DNA of 64,000 nt from Candidatus Brevundimonas colombiensis (GTDB lineage Bacteria; Pseudomonadota; Alphaproteobacteria; Caulobacterales; Caulobacteraceae), in contig CP119326.1 of assembly GCA_029202665.1 (NCBI GenBank), positions 248,001 to 312,000 of the forward strand. The letters run 5' to 3'. Of this stretch, positions 55,384 through 64,000 are shown in pieces. Below the pieces are notes generated by a model. It saw nothing but the letters and a program-made list of their open reading frames with translations, was not told the DNA's origin and ran no database searches. The position numbers and the translations under genes were made by a program. How positions within the stretch are numbered: the first letter of the stretch is position 1; the number at the start of each line of letters is the position of its first letter.

Positions 55384-56705
55384 GGCCGCGCCGCGCGGGA
55401 AACGAGACAACCCGCCTTTTCCTGCTCCTGCTTATCGGCGCCCTGCTGGCGGCGGGCGTCACCTTCGCGGCGCTGAGCTTCAGTCATCGCAAGGGCCTGT
55501 CGGAATCGCACGACTTCGTCACGGCCGAAAGAATCGTCGACCTGGCGGGCTCCAGCGCCGACCCGGCCGCCGCCCTGTCCATGGGCTTGCCGCCAGCCGA
55601 CGGGCTCAGGCTGGGTGCGGCCGATGCGGCCCTGACGCAGGCCGTGACGGCCGCGTTCAAGCGGCGCGGCATAGAGGGCGTGGCGCTCAAGGCCTATAGG
55701 GCGCCGCTGATCGCCTGCGGCGGCGTGACGGCGCATATGCGGTGCCGAATCCTGGTCCTCAGTCCTCACGGCCAGCCGGACGCCCAGGTGGCCATCAGCC
55801 TGCCGGCCAATCCGCGTCCCTGGAGCCTGAGCCCCGAAGCCGCCGCCCTGCTGGCCCTCGGTCTGGCGGGCGTGCTGCTGACCGGCTGGATGGCCTCGCG
55901 TCTGGCCGCCGGACCGCTGAACCGCCTGTCGGAAGGCGCCGTCGCCTTGAGCCACGATCTGGATCGGCCGCCGCTGATCGAGGAGGGCGCGCGCGAGGTG
56001 CGCCAGGCCACCGTGGCGCTAAACGCCATGCAGACCCGGCTCAAGGCTCTGATTGAAGAGCGCACCCGCGTCCTGGCCGCCGTGGCCCACGACCTCCAGA
56101 CGCCCCTGACCCGGATGCGGCTGCGCATAGAGAAGGTCGACGACGCGGACCTTCGCGCCCAGCTGGTCAAGGATATGGCCGCCATGCAGCATCTGGTGCG
56201 CGAGGGGCTGGATCTGGCCCGCATCGAGACGACGGTCGAGGACGCGGTTCCCGTCGATCTGGACGCCCTGTTGTCCGCCCTGTGCGAGGACGCCGCCGAC
56301 GCGGGTCAGCCCGTCGTCTTCGTCCACGGCTGCGGCGCGGTGATCCGCACCCGACCGCAGGCGCTGCGCCGCTGCGTGACGAACCTGGTCGACAACGCGG
56401 TGCGGCATGGCGGCGACGCCCAGGTGTCCGCCGTGCGCCACGCCTCGGACGTGCGCCTGACGGTCCGCGACCATGGTCCCGGCGTCCCCGGCGACCAGAT
56501 CCCCCGCCTGTTCGAGCCGTTCCAGCGCATGGACCCGTCCCGCTCACGCGACAGCGGCGGTTCGGGCCTGGGCCTGACCATCGCCCGCCGCATGGCGGAA
56601 CGCGCGGGCGCGCGCCTGACCCTGACGAACGCCGACGGCGGCGGCCTGATCGCCATCCTGGCCTTCGACGCCCCAGAGCGGCAACAGGGTCGATGGAGCG
56701 CCTGA
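55371..56705 (+). CDS. Membrane sensor histidine kinase
   Basis: The 444-residue kinase has an N-terminal membrane helix (LFLLLLIGALLAAGVTFAAL), a ~120-residue periplasmic domain and a second helix (AALLALGLAGVLLTGWMASR). A HAMP region, His240 in VAAVAHDLQTPLTRM and an HATPase domain (NLVDNAVRHGG, GSGLGLTIARRMAERAG) follow. It is the likely partner of the overlapping response regulator. An intrinsic terminator follows directly. Confidence 0.94.
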   Translation: MAGLRPRRAGNETTRLFLLLLIGALLAAGVTFAALSFSHRKGLSESHDFVTAERIVDLAGSSADPAAALSMGLPPADGLRLGAADAALTQAVTAAFKRRGIEGVALKAYRAPLIACGGVTAHMRCRILVLSPHGQPDAQVAISLPANPRPWSLSPEAAALLALGLAGVLLTGWMASRLAAGPLNRLSEGAVALSHDLDRPPLIEEGAREVRQATVALNAMQTRLKALIEERTRVLAAVAHDLQTPLTRMRLRIEKVDDADLRAQLVKDMAAMQHLVREGLDLARIETTVEDAVPVDLDALLSALCEDAADAGQPVVFVHGCGAVIRTRPQALRRCVTNLVDNAVRHGGDAQVSAVRHASDVRLTVRDHGPGVPGDQIPRLFEPFQRMDPSRSRDSGGSGLGLTIARRMAERAGARLTLTNADGGGLIAILAFDAPERQQGRWSA

Positions 56706-56711
56706 ACGCAG

Positions 56712-56741
56712 AACGCCCGCCGTTTCCGGCGGGCGTTTCGT
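56712..56741. terminator. Intrinsic terminator between convergent kinase and ctrA genes
   Basis: AACGCCCGCCG and CGGCGGGCGTT form an 11-bp stem with a TTTC loop, followed by TTCGTCATTTC on the plus strand. It lies 6 bp after the kinase stop and 22 bp before the ctrA stop, so it can act in both directions. Confidence 0.85.
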
Positions 56742-56763
56742 CATTTCGGCATCGAAAGATCGA

Positions 56764-57465
56764 TCAGGCGGCGACGGTGACGACGCTCTCTGACGGGTCG
56801 CGCAGGACGTAGCCGCGACCCCAGACGGTTTCGATATAGTGTTTGCCGTCGGCGGCGGTGGCCAGCTTCTTGCGCAGTTTGCAGATGAAGACGTCGATGA
56901 TCTTCAGCTCGGGCTCGTCCATGCCGCCGTACAGGTGGTTCAGGAACATTTCCTTGGTCAGGGTGGTGCCCTTGCGCAGGCTCAGCAGCTCCAGCATCTG
57001 ATATTCCTTGCCGGTCAGATGCACGCGGTGTCCGTTCACCTCGACCGTCTTGGCGTCCAGGTTCACGGCGATCTCGCCGGTGTGGATGATGGCCTGGGCG
57101 TGACCCTTGGAGCGGCGGACCACGGCGTGGGTGCGCGCGATCAGCTCGTCCTTATGGAAGGGCTTGGTCATATAGTCGTCGGCGCCGCCGCCGAAGGTCT
57201 TGACCTTGGTTTCGATCTCGTGGCTGCCCGACAGGATCATGACGGGGGTGTTGACCTTGCCCACGCGCAGCTGGCGCAGGACCTCTAGGCCGCTCATGTC
57301 CGGCAGGTTCAGGTCAAGAAGAATGAGGTCGTAGTCATAGATCTTGCCCAGATCGATGCCTTCTTCACCCAGGTCGGTCGTGTAGACGTTGAAGCCTTCC
57401 GACTTCAGCATCAGTTCGATGCTTTGGGCAGTTGCGTGATCGTCTTCAATCAACAGGACGCGCAT
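56764..57465 (-). CDS. ctrA: Cell-cycle master regulator CtrA
   Basis: The 233-residue OmpR-type regulator matches CtrA throughout: MRVLLIEDDHATAQSIELML, Asp51 in LILLDLNLPDMSG, GADDYMTKPFHKDELIARTH, VHLTGKEYQMLELLSLRKGT and IDVFICKLRKKLATA. It ends in VTVAA, a two-alanine tail like that recognised by ClpXP for cell-cycle proteolysis. In Caulobacter it silences the origin and activates flagellar, pili and division genes; in R. capsulatus CtrA is also needed for GTA production. ATG 57465 is the family start. Confidence 0.97.
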   Translation of the reverse strand: MRVLLIEDDHATAQSIELMLKSEGFNVYTTDLGEEGIDLGKIYDYDLILLDLNLPDMSGLEVLRQLRVGKVNTPVMILSGSHEIETKVKTFGGGADDYMTKPFHKDELIARTHAVVRRSKGHAQAIIHTGEIAVNLDAKTVEVNGHRVHLTGKEYQMLELLSLRKGTTLTKEMFLNHLYGGMDEPELKIIDVFICKLRKKLATAADGKHYIETVWGRGYVLRDPSESVVTVAA

Positions 57466-57534
57466 TCGTGCCCCTCCAGGCCATAGCTTTGCGGTAACCA
57501 CCCTGGCATACGGCCGGGTAACCTTGTTCGCAGG

Positions 57535-57644
57535 TTAAGACGTGAAAACCTTAAGAAGGGTTAACGCCATTCGATTGAGTCGAATCTAGGCTGATTTGCG
57601 AATCGGCGTCGAGTGGGCCGAGTCAAGGATTCGAAATTTATTAA
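57535..57644 (-). promoter_or_regulatory. ctrA upstream region with CtrA half-sites and a GANTC cluster
   Basis: TTAA half-sites at 57535, 57551 and 57561 (the last two spaced by 6) and 57641 fit CtrA autoregulation. Five GANTC sites, the CcrM methylation target, occur at 57577, 57582, 57600, 57620 and 57628. In Caulobacter the ctrA P1 promoter is controlled by CcrM methylation and GcrA, so the same logic is likely here. The exact -10 elements are not assigned. The 374-bp gap 57466-57839 otherwise holds no convincing gene. Confidence 0.7.
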
Positions 57645-57839
57645 CCATGTCCGCCGCCCGCGCGGCCCGGCCGCGCGCCGCGACCGCCTCTCAGCCAGCC
57701 TATCGCCAAACCCACAACCTCAAGGCGGTTAAGACGCCACGACCGATTTTGACGTCAGATAGGCTTTTATTCCTATCACGAGGTCGGGGCGCCTTATGGT
57801 GCGGGCCTTGGGTTCAGAAGAACAGGGAGGGCGTTCGCC

Positions 57840-58193
57840 TTGGAAGACTATATCGTGCCGGTCAGCGAGGATGATCGGATCAAGGCCGGGCTGGCCATCC
57901 ATCTGGTCGCCGCGCGGACGGGCGCGCGCCCGTCGCAGATGATCGGCCGGGGCCGGATGCATCCGCGCACCGCCCGCCCGCGCTGGGTGGCCATGTATCT
58001 GTCGCACGTCGCCTTCGGCTGGACGCTGGAGCGGGTCAGCCATGTCTTCGGGGTCAATCGCGCCAGCGTCGGGGCCGCCTGCCGCTGGGTGGAGGACGAG
58101 CGGGACCGGCGCACCCTGGACGACCTGCTCAACGATCTGGAGACCTGCATCCAGGCCCTCTATGAGCGGCCCGTCCTGGATCTGGCCCGATGA
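57840..58193 (+). CDS. DnaA domain IV-like helix-turn-helix protein
   Basis: The 117-residue protein from TTG 57840 contains a stretch (ARPRWVAMYLSHVAFGWTLE followed by RVSHVFGVNRASVGAACRWV) that resembles the DNA-binding domain IV of DnaA, without the ATPase domain. Such short proteins are found in many alphaproteobacteria, often beside a DUF6456 protein, as here (ATGA overlap). Binding to DnaA-box-like sites is possible but not shown. Confidence 0.8.
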   Translation: MEDYIVPVSEDDRIKAGLAIHLVAARTGARPSQMIGRGRMHPRTARPRWVAMYLSHVAFGWTLERVSHVFGVNRASVGAACRWVEDERDRRTLDDLLNDLETCIQALYERPVLDLAR

Positions 58194-58912
58194 GCCGCGT
58201 CGTGGAGCGGGCGCGCAACCTGATGACCCGCCCTGGCGCCTGGCTGGCCCAGGATGCGCAGGGCGCCTATGCGCTGCGGCTGTCGGCGGATCGGCGCAGC
58301 CGGGTCAGCCTGACCCTGAACGAGGACGAGTTCCGCGCCCTGATCGACCGCCCCGGCCTGCGCGCCCGGCCCGGCGGCGGCTGGCGGACGCGTCCGGCCG
58401 GAGAGGCGGCGGCGACGGCTTCGGCCCCGCCCGGTCGGCCGGGCGTCATCCTGGGCGAACGCGACCTGATCCAGCCCGACGGGCGGGTGGCCAGGCGGAC
58501 GGCCAATCTGGGCGAAAGCCCCATCGCCTGGCTGGCGCGGCGAAAGGACGTCTCGGGCCGCCCCTGGCTGACGCCGGCCGAGGCGGCGGCGGGTGAACGT
58601 CTGCGGCGCGAAGCCGAGTTCGCCCTGCGCGGTCCGTCCCTGACCATGCGCTGGGACGCCCTGCCGACGTCAGGCGCCGGAACCGCCGCGCGGCTGGAGC
58701 CCGGCGACCGCGCCCTGTCGGCCTCGCGCCGGGTGGAGGCCGCGCTGACCGCCGTCGGCCCGCGCCTGCGCCCCATGCTGAACCGCATCTGCATCCACGG
58801 CGACAGCCTGCAACTGGCCGAAACCGGCCTGGGCCTGCGCCGCCGCCAGGGCAAGACGGTGCTGAAACACGCGCTGCAGGCCCTTGCCGAACACTATGGC
58901 ATCGGCGTCTAG
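58190..58912 (+). CDS. DUF6456 domain protein
   Basis: The 240-residue protein has a conserved C-terminal domain (NLGESPIAWLARRKDVSGRP, LTPAEAAAGERLRREAEFAL, RPMLNRICIHGDSLQLAETG, GKTVLKHALQALAEHYGI) that is DUF6456. The N-terminal part is more variable. The start overlaps the DnaA-IV-like gene stop, indicating a two-gene operon. The family is thought to bind DNA but has no defined role. Confidence 0.85.
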   Translation: MSRVVERARNLMTRPGAWLAQDAQGAYALRLSADRRSRVSLTLNEDEFRALIDRPGLRARPGGGWRTRPAGEAAATASAPPGRPGVILGERDLIQPDGRVARRTANLGESPIAWLARRKDVSGRPWLTPAEAAAGERLRREAEFALRGPSLTMRWDALPTSGAGTAARLEPGDRALSASRRVEAALTAVGPRLRPMLNRICIHGDSLQLAETGLGLRRRQGKTVLKHALQALAEHYGIGV

Positions 58913-60153
58913 AGGTATTTCATCCAGGGCTGGCCGCTGGTCCGCTTGATCCGGGCGAACCAGCGGCAGGCGAACCAGCAGGGAATGGCGACGATCGCCG
59001 CCAGCGCCCAGAGCCAGCCCACGCCCGGCACGGCGAACCCGTCCCCCTGATTGGCCCCGAAGACCGCGAGCGACCCCCGTTGCAGCAGATGCAGGGCGTA
59101 GAGGTGGATCAGATAGAAGAACAAGGGCGCCGCGCCGAACACGGCCAGCAGGCCGATCAGCCGATCCGACGCCCGCTCCAGCCCCGCCAGCAGCAGGGCG
59201 CCGACCCCCAGCGTCAGCAGGATGAAATCGGCGGACGGCGGATATTTGGTCAGGTTCAGCACGCTCATCGCCGTCTGCAGCGGCGTCGCCTGAACGGCCC
59301 ACGGCGTCGGATCGCCATAGAGGTTGAGGACGCGCAGGATCGCGAACAGGGCCAGGGCCGACAGCCCCGTCGCCGCCAGACGTCTGATCCGCAGCCCCTG
59401 CGGCCCTGCGAACCAAGGCCCGACGCCATAGCCCAGGGCGATGACGCCGATCCACGGCAACAGCGGATAGGAGGTCCGGGCCTGCTCGACCCCCAGCCCC
59501 AACCCGGACAGATCGATGAAGCCTCGCTCGTGCAGGATGGCCCAAAGCGCATGGCCCGCCTGTCCCGGCGCGATGCTGATCGGATCCAGCAGATTGTGGC
59601 CCAGGACGATGATCAGTCCGACCCCGATCAGCGCCGGGCGGGGCAGATGCACCAGAGCCGCCAGGGCGATCATCGACAGGCCGATGACCCAGATCACCTG
59701 AAGATAGATCGTCTGCGGGCTCAGCGAGAAGGTCCAGGCGAAACTGACCACCGTCAGTTCCAGCGCCACCAGGAACAGACCCCGCTTCAGCAGAAAGCCG
59801 GACGCGGCCCGCGCCCGGTCCCCGCCCCTGGCGGTCTTGTCCGCATAGAGCCAGGCCCCCAGCCCGGTCAGGGCGACGAACACCGGGGCGCACAGATGGG
59901 CCGACAGCCGGGTGAAGAACAGGCCGGGCGCGGTCGTCGACACGTCCATCGGGTCCGAGACCTGGGCGTGGATGAAGAAGAACTCCCGCGCATGGTCCAC
60001 CAGCATCAGCAGGATGACTAGTCCCCGCAGGGCGTCGATGGAGCGGATGCGGGCGCCCACGCCTGCCAGGGCGAGGGCGGGCCGGGAAACGGCAGGGGCC
60101 GGGGCAGGGGCAGGGGCGGAGGGCGAAAGCGTCGCAGCGGTTGACAGCGTCAT
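58909..60153 (-). CDS. DUF1624/heparan-alpha-glucosaminide acetyltransferase-like membrane protein
   Basis: The 414-residue protein has an Ala/Pro-rich N-terminal tail, the family motif RIRSIDALRGLVILLMLVDH (putative active His) and about ten hydrophobic helices. PLLPWIGVIALGYGVG and GAAPLFFYLIHLYALHLL are typical of the group. Relatives are proposed to acetylate sugars across the membrane. It is divergent from the TonB receptor and converges with the DUF6456 gene, overlapping it by 4 bp. Confidence 0.87.
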   Translation of the reverse strand: MTLSTAATLSPSAPAPAPAPAVSRPALALAGVGARIRSIDALRGLVILLMLVDHAREFFFIHAQVSDPMDVSTTAPGLFFTRLSAHLCAPVFVALTGLGAWLYADKTARGGDRARAASGFLLKRGLFLVALELTVVSFAWTFSLSPQTIYLQVIWVIGLSMIALAALVHLPRPALIGVGLIIVLGHNLLDPISIAPGQAGHALWAILHERGFIDLSGLGLGVEQARTSYPLLPWIGVIALGYGVGPWFAGPQGLRIRRLAATGLSALALFAILRVLNLYGDPTPWAVQATPLQTAMSVLNLTKYPPSADFILLTLGVGALLLAGLERASDRLIGLLAVFGAAPLFFYLIHLYALHLLQRGSLAVFGANQGDGFAVPGVGWLWALAAIVAIPCWFACRWFARIKRTSGQPWMKYL

Positions 60154-60201
60154 GCCCAAGCGGATAGCCGATATAGTATAACGTTTCAAACGGAGCCTGA
60201 C

Positions 60202-62286
60202 TTGTCCCTGCTTTCGAGCTGCGCCGGCGCCTGCCTGCTGGCCGCCGCCCAACCGTCCGTGGCTCTTGCGGCTCCAGCGCCGGAAGCCGCCGCCGAACCG
60301 GCCGCCTTGAGCGAAATCGTCGTCCTGGGCCGCCGCACGGCGCCGCGCGACCGGACCCTGGGCGCCGGACGCGACACCGAGACCATGTCCCCGTCCAGCC
60401 GCTCGATCGAGAACGACCTGATCCTGGCGGTCGGCGCCACCCGCCTGGCCGATGCGCTGGAGCTGGTCAGCGGCGTCAGCCAGCAGAACAATCGCGGCGG
60501 CGTGATGGACAATTTCGCCATCCGCGGCTTTCTGGGCACGCCCGACGGCGGGGCGGAATATTACGTCGACGGCTTCCTGGCCAATCGCGGCATGGCCCCG
60601 CCGCGCGACCCGGCCACGGCCGAACGGATAGAGGTGCTGAAGGGGCCGTCCGGCGCCCTGTTCGGCGACATCGACCCGGCCGGTCGGGTCAATCTGGTGT
60701 CCAAGACGCCCAGGTTCACGACCGGGGCGGCGTTCACCGCGACCGTCGGCTCCTTCGGACTGCGGCGCGGCGAGCTGGACGTCACCGGCCCGTTGCACGA
60801 GACCCTGGCCGGGCGGCTGATCCTGGCGGGCGAGACCAGCACGGGCTGGCGCGACCGCGTCGGGCTGGACCGCACCGTGGTCGCTCCCTCCCTGACGTGG
60901 CGGCCCAATGCGGACCTGCGCCTGACCTATGTGGGCGAGTTCACCACCTTCACCACCCTGTTCGACCGGGGAATGCCGGCCATCAAGGGCGACGCCCTGG
61001 CCCTGCCGGAATCCAACTATTACGGCGAGCCGGGCGACGGCCCGACCCGGTTCCGCAACGAACGGCATCAGATCACGGGCGAATACGCCCTGAACGGCGC
61101 CTGGAGCCTGAACGGCGGCGTCGCCTGGCGCGGCGGTTCGCTGAGGGGTCTGTCCAGCGATCAGTCCCGCCTGGTCGGCGACCAGCTGTGGCGCCAGCGC
61201 CGGGGCCGCGACTTCTCCGTCGAGGACCTGTCGGCGCGGCTGGAGCTGAACGGCGTGGTCGCGGCGGGCGTCGGCGTTCACAACCTGGCCTTCGGCGCCA
61301 AGGCCTATAGGCTGACCTATGGCGAGAAGTGGCTGCGGATCAATCCGACGGCGGCCAACCCCTATCCGATCGACGTCTTCAACCCGGTCTATGGGGCCGT
61401 TCCGGCGCCCACCCCCCTGCCCTTCACCGACAATCTGGAAACGCGCGAGGTCGTGACCCTGTACGCCCAGGACCTGTGGGAGGTGAACGATCGCCTCAGC
61501 CTGTCGGCGGGCCTGCGCCTGGACGACTATGACCAGCGCATCCGCAACAACCGGACCGGCGCGGTGGGTCAGGCGTCGGACACGCCGTTCGACTATCGTT
61601 TCGCCGCCCGTTACCGCCTGACAGACAACCTCACCGCCCACGCCAGCTATGGCCGGTCGTTCGTGTTGAATTCAGGCACGGGCCGCGACGGCGCGGGCTT
61701 CGCGCCCGAAAAGGGCCAGGGCTATGAGATCGGTCTGGCCGGCGCCTGGGACGGGCTGGACCTGGCCGCGACGGTGTTCGACATCAAGAAGTCCGACATC
61801 CTGACCACCGATCCGGTCGATTCCAACTATCTGGCCCCGGTGGGCAAGCTGACCACGCGCGGGATCGAGCTGGACGGGTCGCTGCGCCTGGACGACGCCT
61901 GGCAGGTGGTGGCCAACTACAGCTGGACCGACGCCAAGGCCGACGACAGCCGCTTCGCCAGCGACGCGGTGCTGAACGTGCCCGAACACTCAGGCTCGCT
62001 GTTAGCCATCGGCCGCTTCCCCACCGCCCACGGCACGGACTGGTCGGTGATGGCGGGCGCGGCCTATGTCGGCGACCGCGCCGGCGCCTTGGCCGATCCG
62101 GTCAGACTGCCCGCCTATTGGAAGGCCAAGGCGGCGCTGGACTATGGGCTGACGCGCCAGGTCACGGCGCGGGTCGAGGTCGACAACCTGTTCGACGAAC
62201 GCTACGCCGCCAGCTCCTACAGCAACCTGTGGATCTTCCCCGGCGCCCCGCGCAGCATCCGGGCGTCGCTGAGGATCGCGCTGTAA
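60202..62286 (+). CDS. TonB-dependent siderophore receptor
   Basis: The 694-residue outer-membrane protein begins at TTG 60202 with a signal peptide (LLSSCAGACLLAAAQPSVAL) and has the plug domain (LADALELVSGVSQQNN, FAIRGF, RIEVLKGPSGALFGDIDPAG). A 22-strand barrel follows, ending with the terminal strand FPGAPRSIRASLRIAL. The layout is that of FhuA-type ferric siderophore receptors. The AT-rich gap upstream (60154-60201, TATAGTATAACG) is a plausible promoter. It may supply the ferric-siderophore reductase at 3434. Confidence 0.92.
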   Translation: MSLLSSCAGACLLAAAQPSVALAAPAPEAAAEPAALSEIVVLGRRTAPRDRTLGAGRDTETMSPSSRSIENDLILAVGATRLADALELVSGVSQQNNRGGVMDNFAIRGFLGTPDGGAEYYVDGFLANRGMAPPRDPATAERIEVLKGPSGALFGDIDPAGRVNLVSKTPRFTTGAAFTATVGSFGLRRGELDVTGPLHETLAGRLILAGETSTGWRDRVGLDRTVVAPSLTWRPNADLRLTYVGEFTTFTTLFDRGMPAIKGDALALPESNYYGEPGDGPTRFRNERHQITGEYALNGAWSLNGGVAWRGGSLRGLSSDQSRLVGDQLWRQRRGRDFSVEDLSARLELNGVVAAGVGVHNLAFGAKAYRLTYGEKWLRINPTAANPYPIDVFNPVYGAVPAPTPLPFTDNLETREVVTLYAQDLWEVNDRLSLSAGLRLDDYDQRIRNNRTGAVGQASDTPFDYRFAARYRLTDNLTAHASYGRSFVLNSGTGRDGAGFAPEKGQGYEIGLAGAWDGLDLAATVFDIKKSDILTTDPVDSNYLAPVGKLTTRGIELDGSLRLDDAWQVVANYSWTDAKADDSRFASDAVLNVPEHSGSLLAIGRFPTAHGTDWSVMAGAAYVGDRAGALADPVRLPAYWKAKAALDYGLTRQVTARVEVDNLFDERYAASSYSNLWIFPGAPRSIRASLRIAL

Positions 62287-62287
62287 C

Positions 62288-62731
62288 CTAGCCCGCCGCC
62301 AGCGCCGCCTCCCTGATCCGCCCGACCATGCTGTTCAGGCCGTTGGCGCGCTGGCGCGTCAGGGCCGAGGGCAGGCCCAGGCGGTCCAGGGCGGCCCTGG
62401 CGTCGAAGGCCAGGATCTCGGACGGCGTGCGCCCGGAATACAGTTTCAGCAGCAGGGCGATATTGCCCTTGGACAGGGCGCTGTCGCTGTCGGCGGCGAA
62501 CCACAGGCGGCCGTCCGCCGGCGTCACGGCCAGCCACACCTGGGCCGCACAGCCCGGCACCTTGTTGGCCTCGAGGCGGTCCGCGTCGTCCAGCGGGGCC
62601 AGCCCCTTGCCCAGTTCGATCACATATTCGATCCGCTGCTCCCAATCGCCCAGGAGGTCGAAGTCGTCGGCCAGCTCAACGAGCGTCTCATCCAGGGTGT
62701 CTGTCGGGGGCGTGCGGTGGCTTGCGGTCAT
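62288..62731 (-). CDS. sufE: SufE family sulfur acceptor
   Basis: The 147-residue protein matches SufE: LADDFDLLGDWEQRIEYVIE, LEANKVPGCAAQVWL with the sulfur-accepting Cys61, DSALSKGNIALLLKLYSGRT and LTRQRANGLNSMVGRIRE. It takes sulfur from the cysteine desulfurase SufS and passes it to iron-sulfur scaffold proteins. ATG 62731 fits the family start. It ends 1 bp from the receptor stop, convergently. No suf operon partner is beside it. Confidence 0.93.
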   Translation of the reverse strand: MTASHRTPPTDTLDETLVELADDFDLLGDWEQRIEYVIELGKGLAPLDDADRLEANKVPGCAAQVWLAVTPADGRLWFAADSDSALSKGNIALLLKLYSGRTPSEILAFDARAALDRLGLPSALTRQRANGLNSMVGRIREAALAAG

Positions 62732-62892
62732 GGAGGGCTGGATAGGCCGCCGGGCCGTTAACGACAACCGGCCGTTTTGTCCCCCGATATTCATGGTGAA
62801 CGCCGCGAGGGGGTTCGCCTGAGGGGGGAGCGGCCTCGCGCCGACTCAAGGCGGCGACTAATCTGGGCTCAGACAGAACACCGGCCGACTGA

Positions 62893-64000
62893 TTGACCTC
62901 CTTGCCTCGCCACAGCTTCCAGGACGACCTGCGCCCGGCGCCGCATGACGCCCGGTCGGGCGCGCCGCTGGTCGCACCCACGCTGGCCCTGTGGCACGCC
63001 GTCTGGGCCGTGGCGGTCAGCCTGACGGCCCTGTCGGCCCAGATGGCGGGCGGCCTGCACAACGGCCCGCTGGCGGCGCTTCTGATCATGGCCCTGCCCG
63101 GCGTGCTGGGCGTGGTGCTGATGGTGCGCGACAGCCTGGCGTTGCGGCTGGCGATCATGGTCGGCTGGCTGGTCGCGGCGACGGCGGCGGCGGGCCTGAC
63201 CGGGGGCGTGACCGGCGCCCTGCCCGGCCTGGTCGTCCTGCCGCTGGCCGCCGGGATCGCCCTGGACCACGAGCGGGACGGCCGCGACGGGCTGACCTGG
63301 CTGGGGGTGTTCGGCGTGCTCTTGCCGATCTTCAGCGGCCTGACGTCCAGCTGGCTGAACGGGCCGGAGGCGCAAGGGCCGTTGTTGGCCGCCGCCTCGG
63401 CCTTGCTGGCCCTGGCCGCCGCGGGCTCGGCCCTGCGTCTGACCTGGGGCCAGCGTCGCCGCCGCCTGATCGAGGCCAGGGACGAGGCCGAGCATATCGC
63501 CGCCCTGCTGCGCGACCAGCCGGGCCTGACCCTGCTGCTGGAGCCGTCGGGCCATGCGGTCGCGACCTGGGGCGCGGCGCCCCCCGCCCTGTCCGTCCCG
63601 GCCCTGATCGACCAGGGCCTGGTGGCCAGCGCCCATGCGCCGGATCGGCCGGCCGTCTCCGCCGCCCTGTCGCGCGCCCTGTCGGGCCATCCGGCCGAGG
63701 TGCAGTTCAGCCCGCGTATCGCCCTGGACCGCCGCGTCATCCTGATCGTCGCCCCCTTGCGTCATGACGCCGACCGCCGCCCGCGTCTGATCGCCCAGGC
63801 GTTCGACGGCACGGCCCAGTTCGCCCGCGAACTGGGCCTTGAGACTGCCCGCGTCGAGGCCGAGGCCCAGTCCGCCGGCAAGACCCGCTTTCTGGCCAAT
63901 ATGAGCCACGAACTGCGCACCCCCCTGAACGCCGTGCTGGGCTTCGCCGACATCATGCGCCAGCGCCTGTTCGGCCCCCTGCCCGACCGTTACGCCGGTT
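62893..64000 (+). CDS. Multi-pass sensor histidine kinase, N-terminal part (cut by window edge)
   Basis: From TTG 62893 the frame is open to the window end. It has about six membrane helices in residues 35-200 (LWHAVWAVAVSLTALSAQMA, LVVLPLAAGIAL, WLGVFGVLLPIFSGL), then a PAS-like stretch and the phospho-accepting His339 in FLANMSHELRTPLNAVLGFA. FGPLPDRYAG just after it recalls DivJ/PleC-type kinases of Caulobacterales. The catalytic domain lies beyond the edge, so DivJ identity is tentative. Confidence 0.85.
   Translation, partial: MTSLPRHSFQDDLRPAPHDARSGAPLVAPTLALWHAVWAVAVSLTALSAQMAGGLHNGPLAALLIMALPGVLGVVLMVRDSLALRLAIMVGWLVAATAAAGLTGGVTGALPGLVVLPLAAGIALDHERDGRDGLTWLGVFGVLLPIFSGLTSSWLNGPEAQGPLLAAASALLALAAAGSALRLTWGQRRRRLIEARDEAEHIAALLRDQPGLTLLLEPSGHAVATWGAAPPALSVPALIDQGLVASAHAPDRPAVSAALSRALSGHPAEVQFSPRIALDRRVILIVAPLRHDADRRPRLIAQAFDGTAQFARELGLETARVEAEAQSAGKTRFLANMSHELRTPLNAVLGFADIMRQRLFGPLPDRYAG

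Noticed and set aside
57596..57874. A 92-codon plus-strand frame overlapping the ctrA upstream region
   Set aside because: It runs through the GANTC cluster and overlaps the start of the DnaA-like gene; no homology or ribosome binding site.

Overview
The window is GC-rich, densely packed alphaproteobacterial chromosome. CtrA with a CcrM-type GANTC cluster in its upstream region, a MucR regulator, two DUF2336 proteins, a cluster-1 gene transfer agent (GTA) locus and a DivJ/PleC-like kinase together point to Caulobacterales, most likely Brevundimonas or a close relative. The genus is inferred; no rRNA or tRNA gene is present to test it. Layout: 1-9841 is housekeeping (pgk end, fba, lipoprotein, rluD, ferric-siderophore reductase, rpoH, a degenerate receiver protein, purA, serC, a CbpA-type J-protein). 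9929-29709 is one long minus-strand GTA locus read from gp1 at 29709 down to gp15 at 9929. 29825-36042 holds ycgN, an SMR efflux pump with its TetR regulator, an ABC-F ATPase, two tandem paralogous secreted proteins and an esterase. 36102-44202 holds a hybrid histidine kinase, a repeat-rich gap, exported proteins, a ThiY-like binding protein and a DUF2336 protein. 44216-44694 is an inverted-repeat-bounded element with a small gene, followed by mucR, a second DUF2336 gene, cysK and an lrp/rhtA pair. 49560-57465 holds a soluble chemoreceptor, fliI-fliJ, a GH10 xylanase lipoprotein, a two-component pair and ctrA. The end holds a DnaA-domain-IV-like protein with DUF6456, an acyltransferase-like membrane protein, a TonB-dependent receptor, sufE and the start of a histidine kinase. 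The GTA locus is the centre of interest. It has the whole head-tail set in canonical order: small and large terminase, portal, gp3.5, protease, HK97 capsid, gp6-gp9, gp10, gp10.1, tape-measure-like gp11, gp12-gp14 and the megatron gp15. No integrase, repressor or replication genes were seen. A putative head-spike pair (RCAP_Rcc01079-like base plus SGNH hydrolase) and an O-acyltransferase sit between terminase and portal. At three places genes for small membrane proteins are inserted on the opposite strand between structural genes. GC-rich palindromic repeats lie at many gene junctions; one is read in frame inside the prohead protease gene, another probably inside gp14. gp11 carries a single-base frameshift in a C/G run. 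A second form of the same repeat brackets a lower-GC segment at 44216-44694 that encodes a 67-residue hydrophobic peptide whose ribosome binding site can fold into a hairpin.
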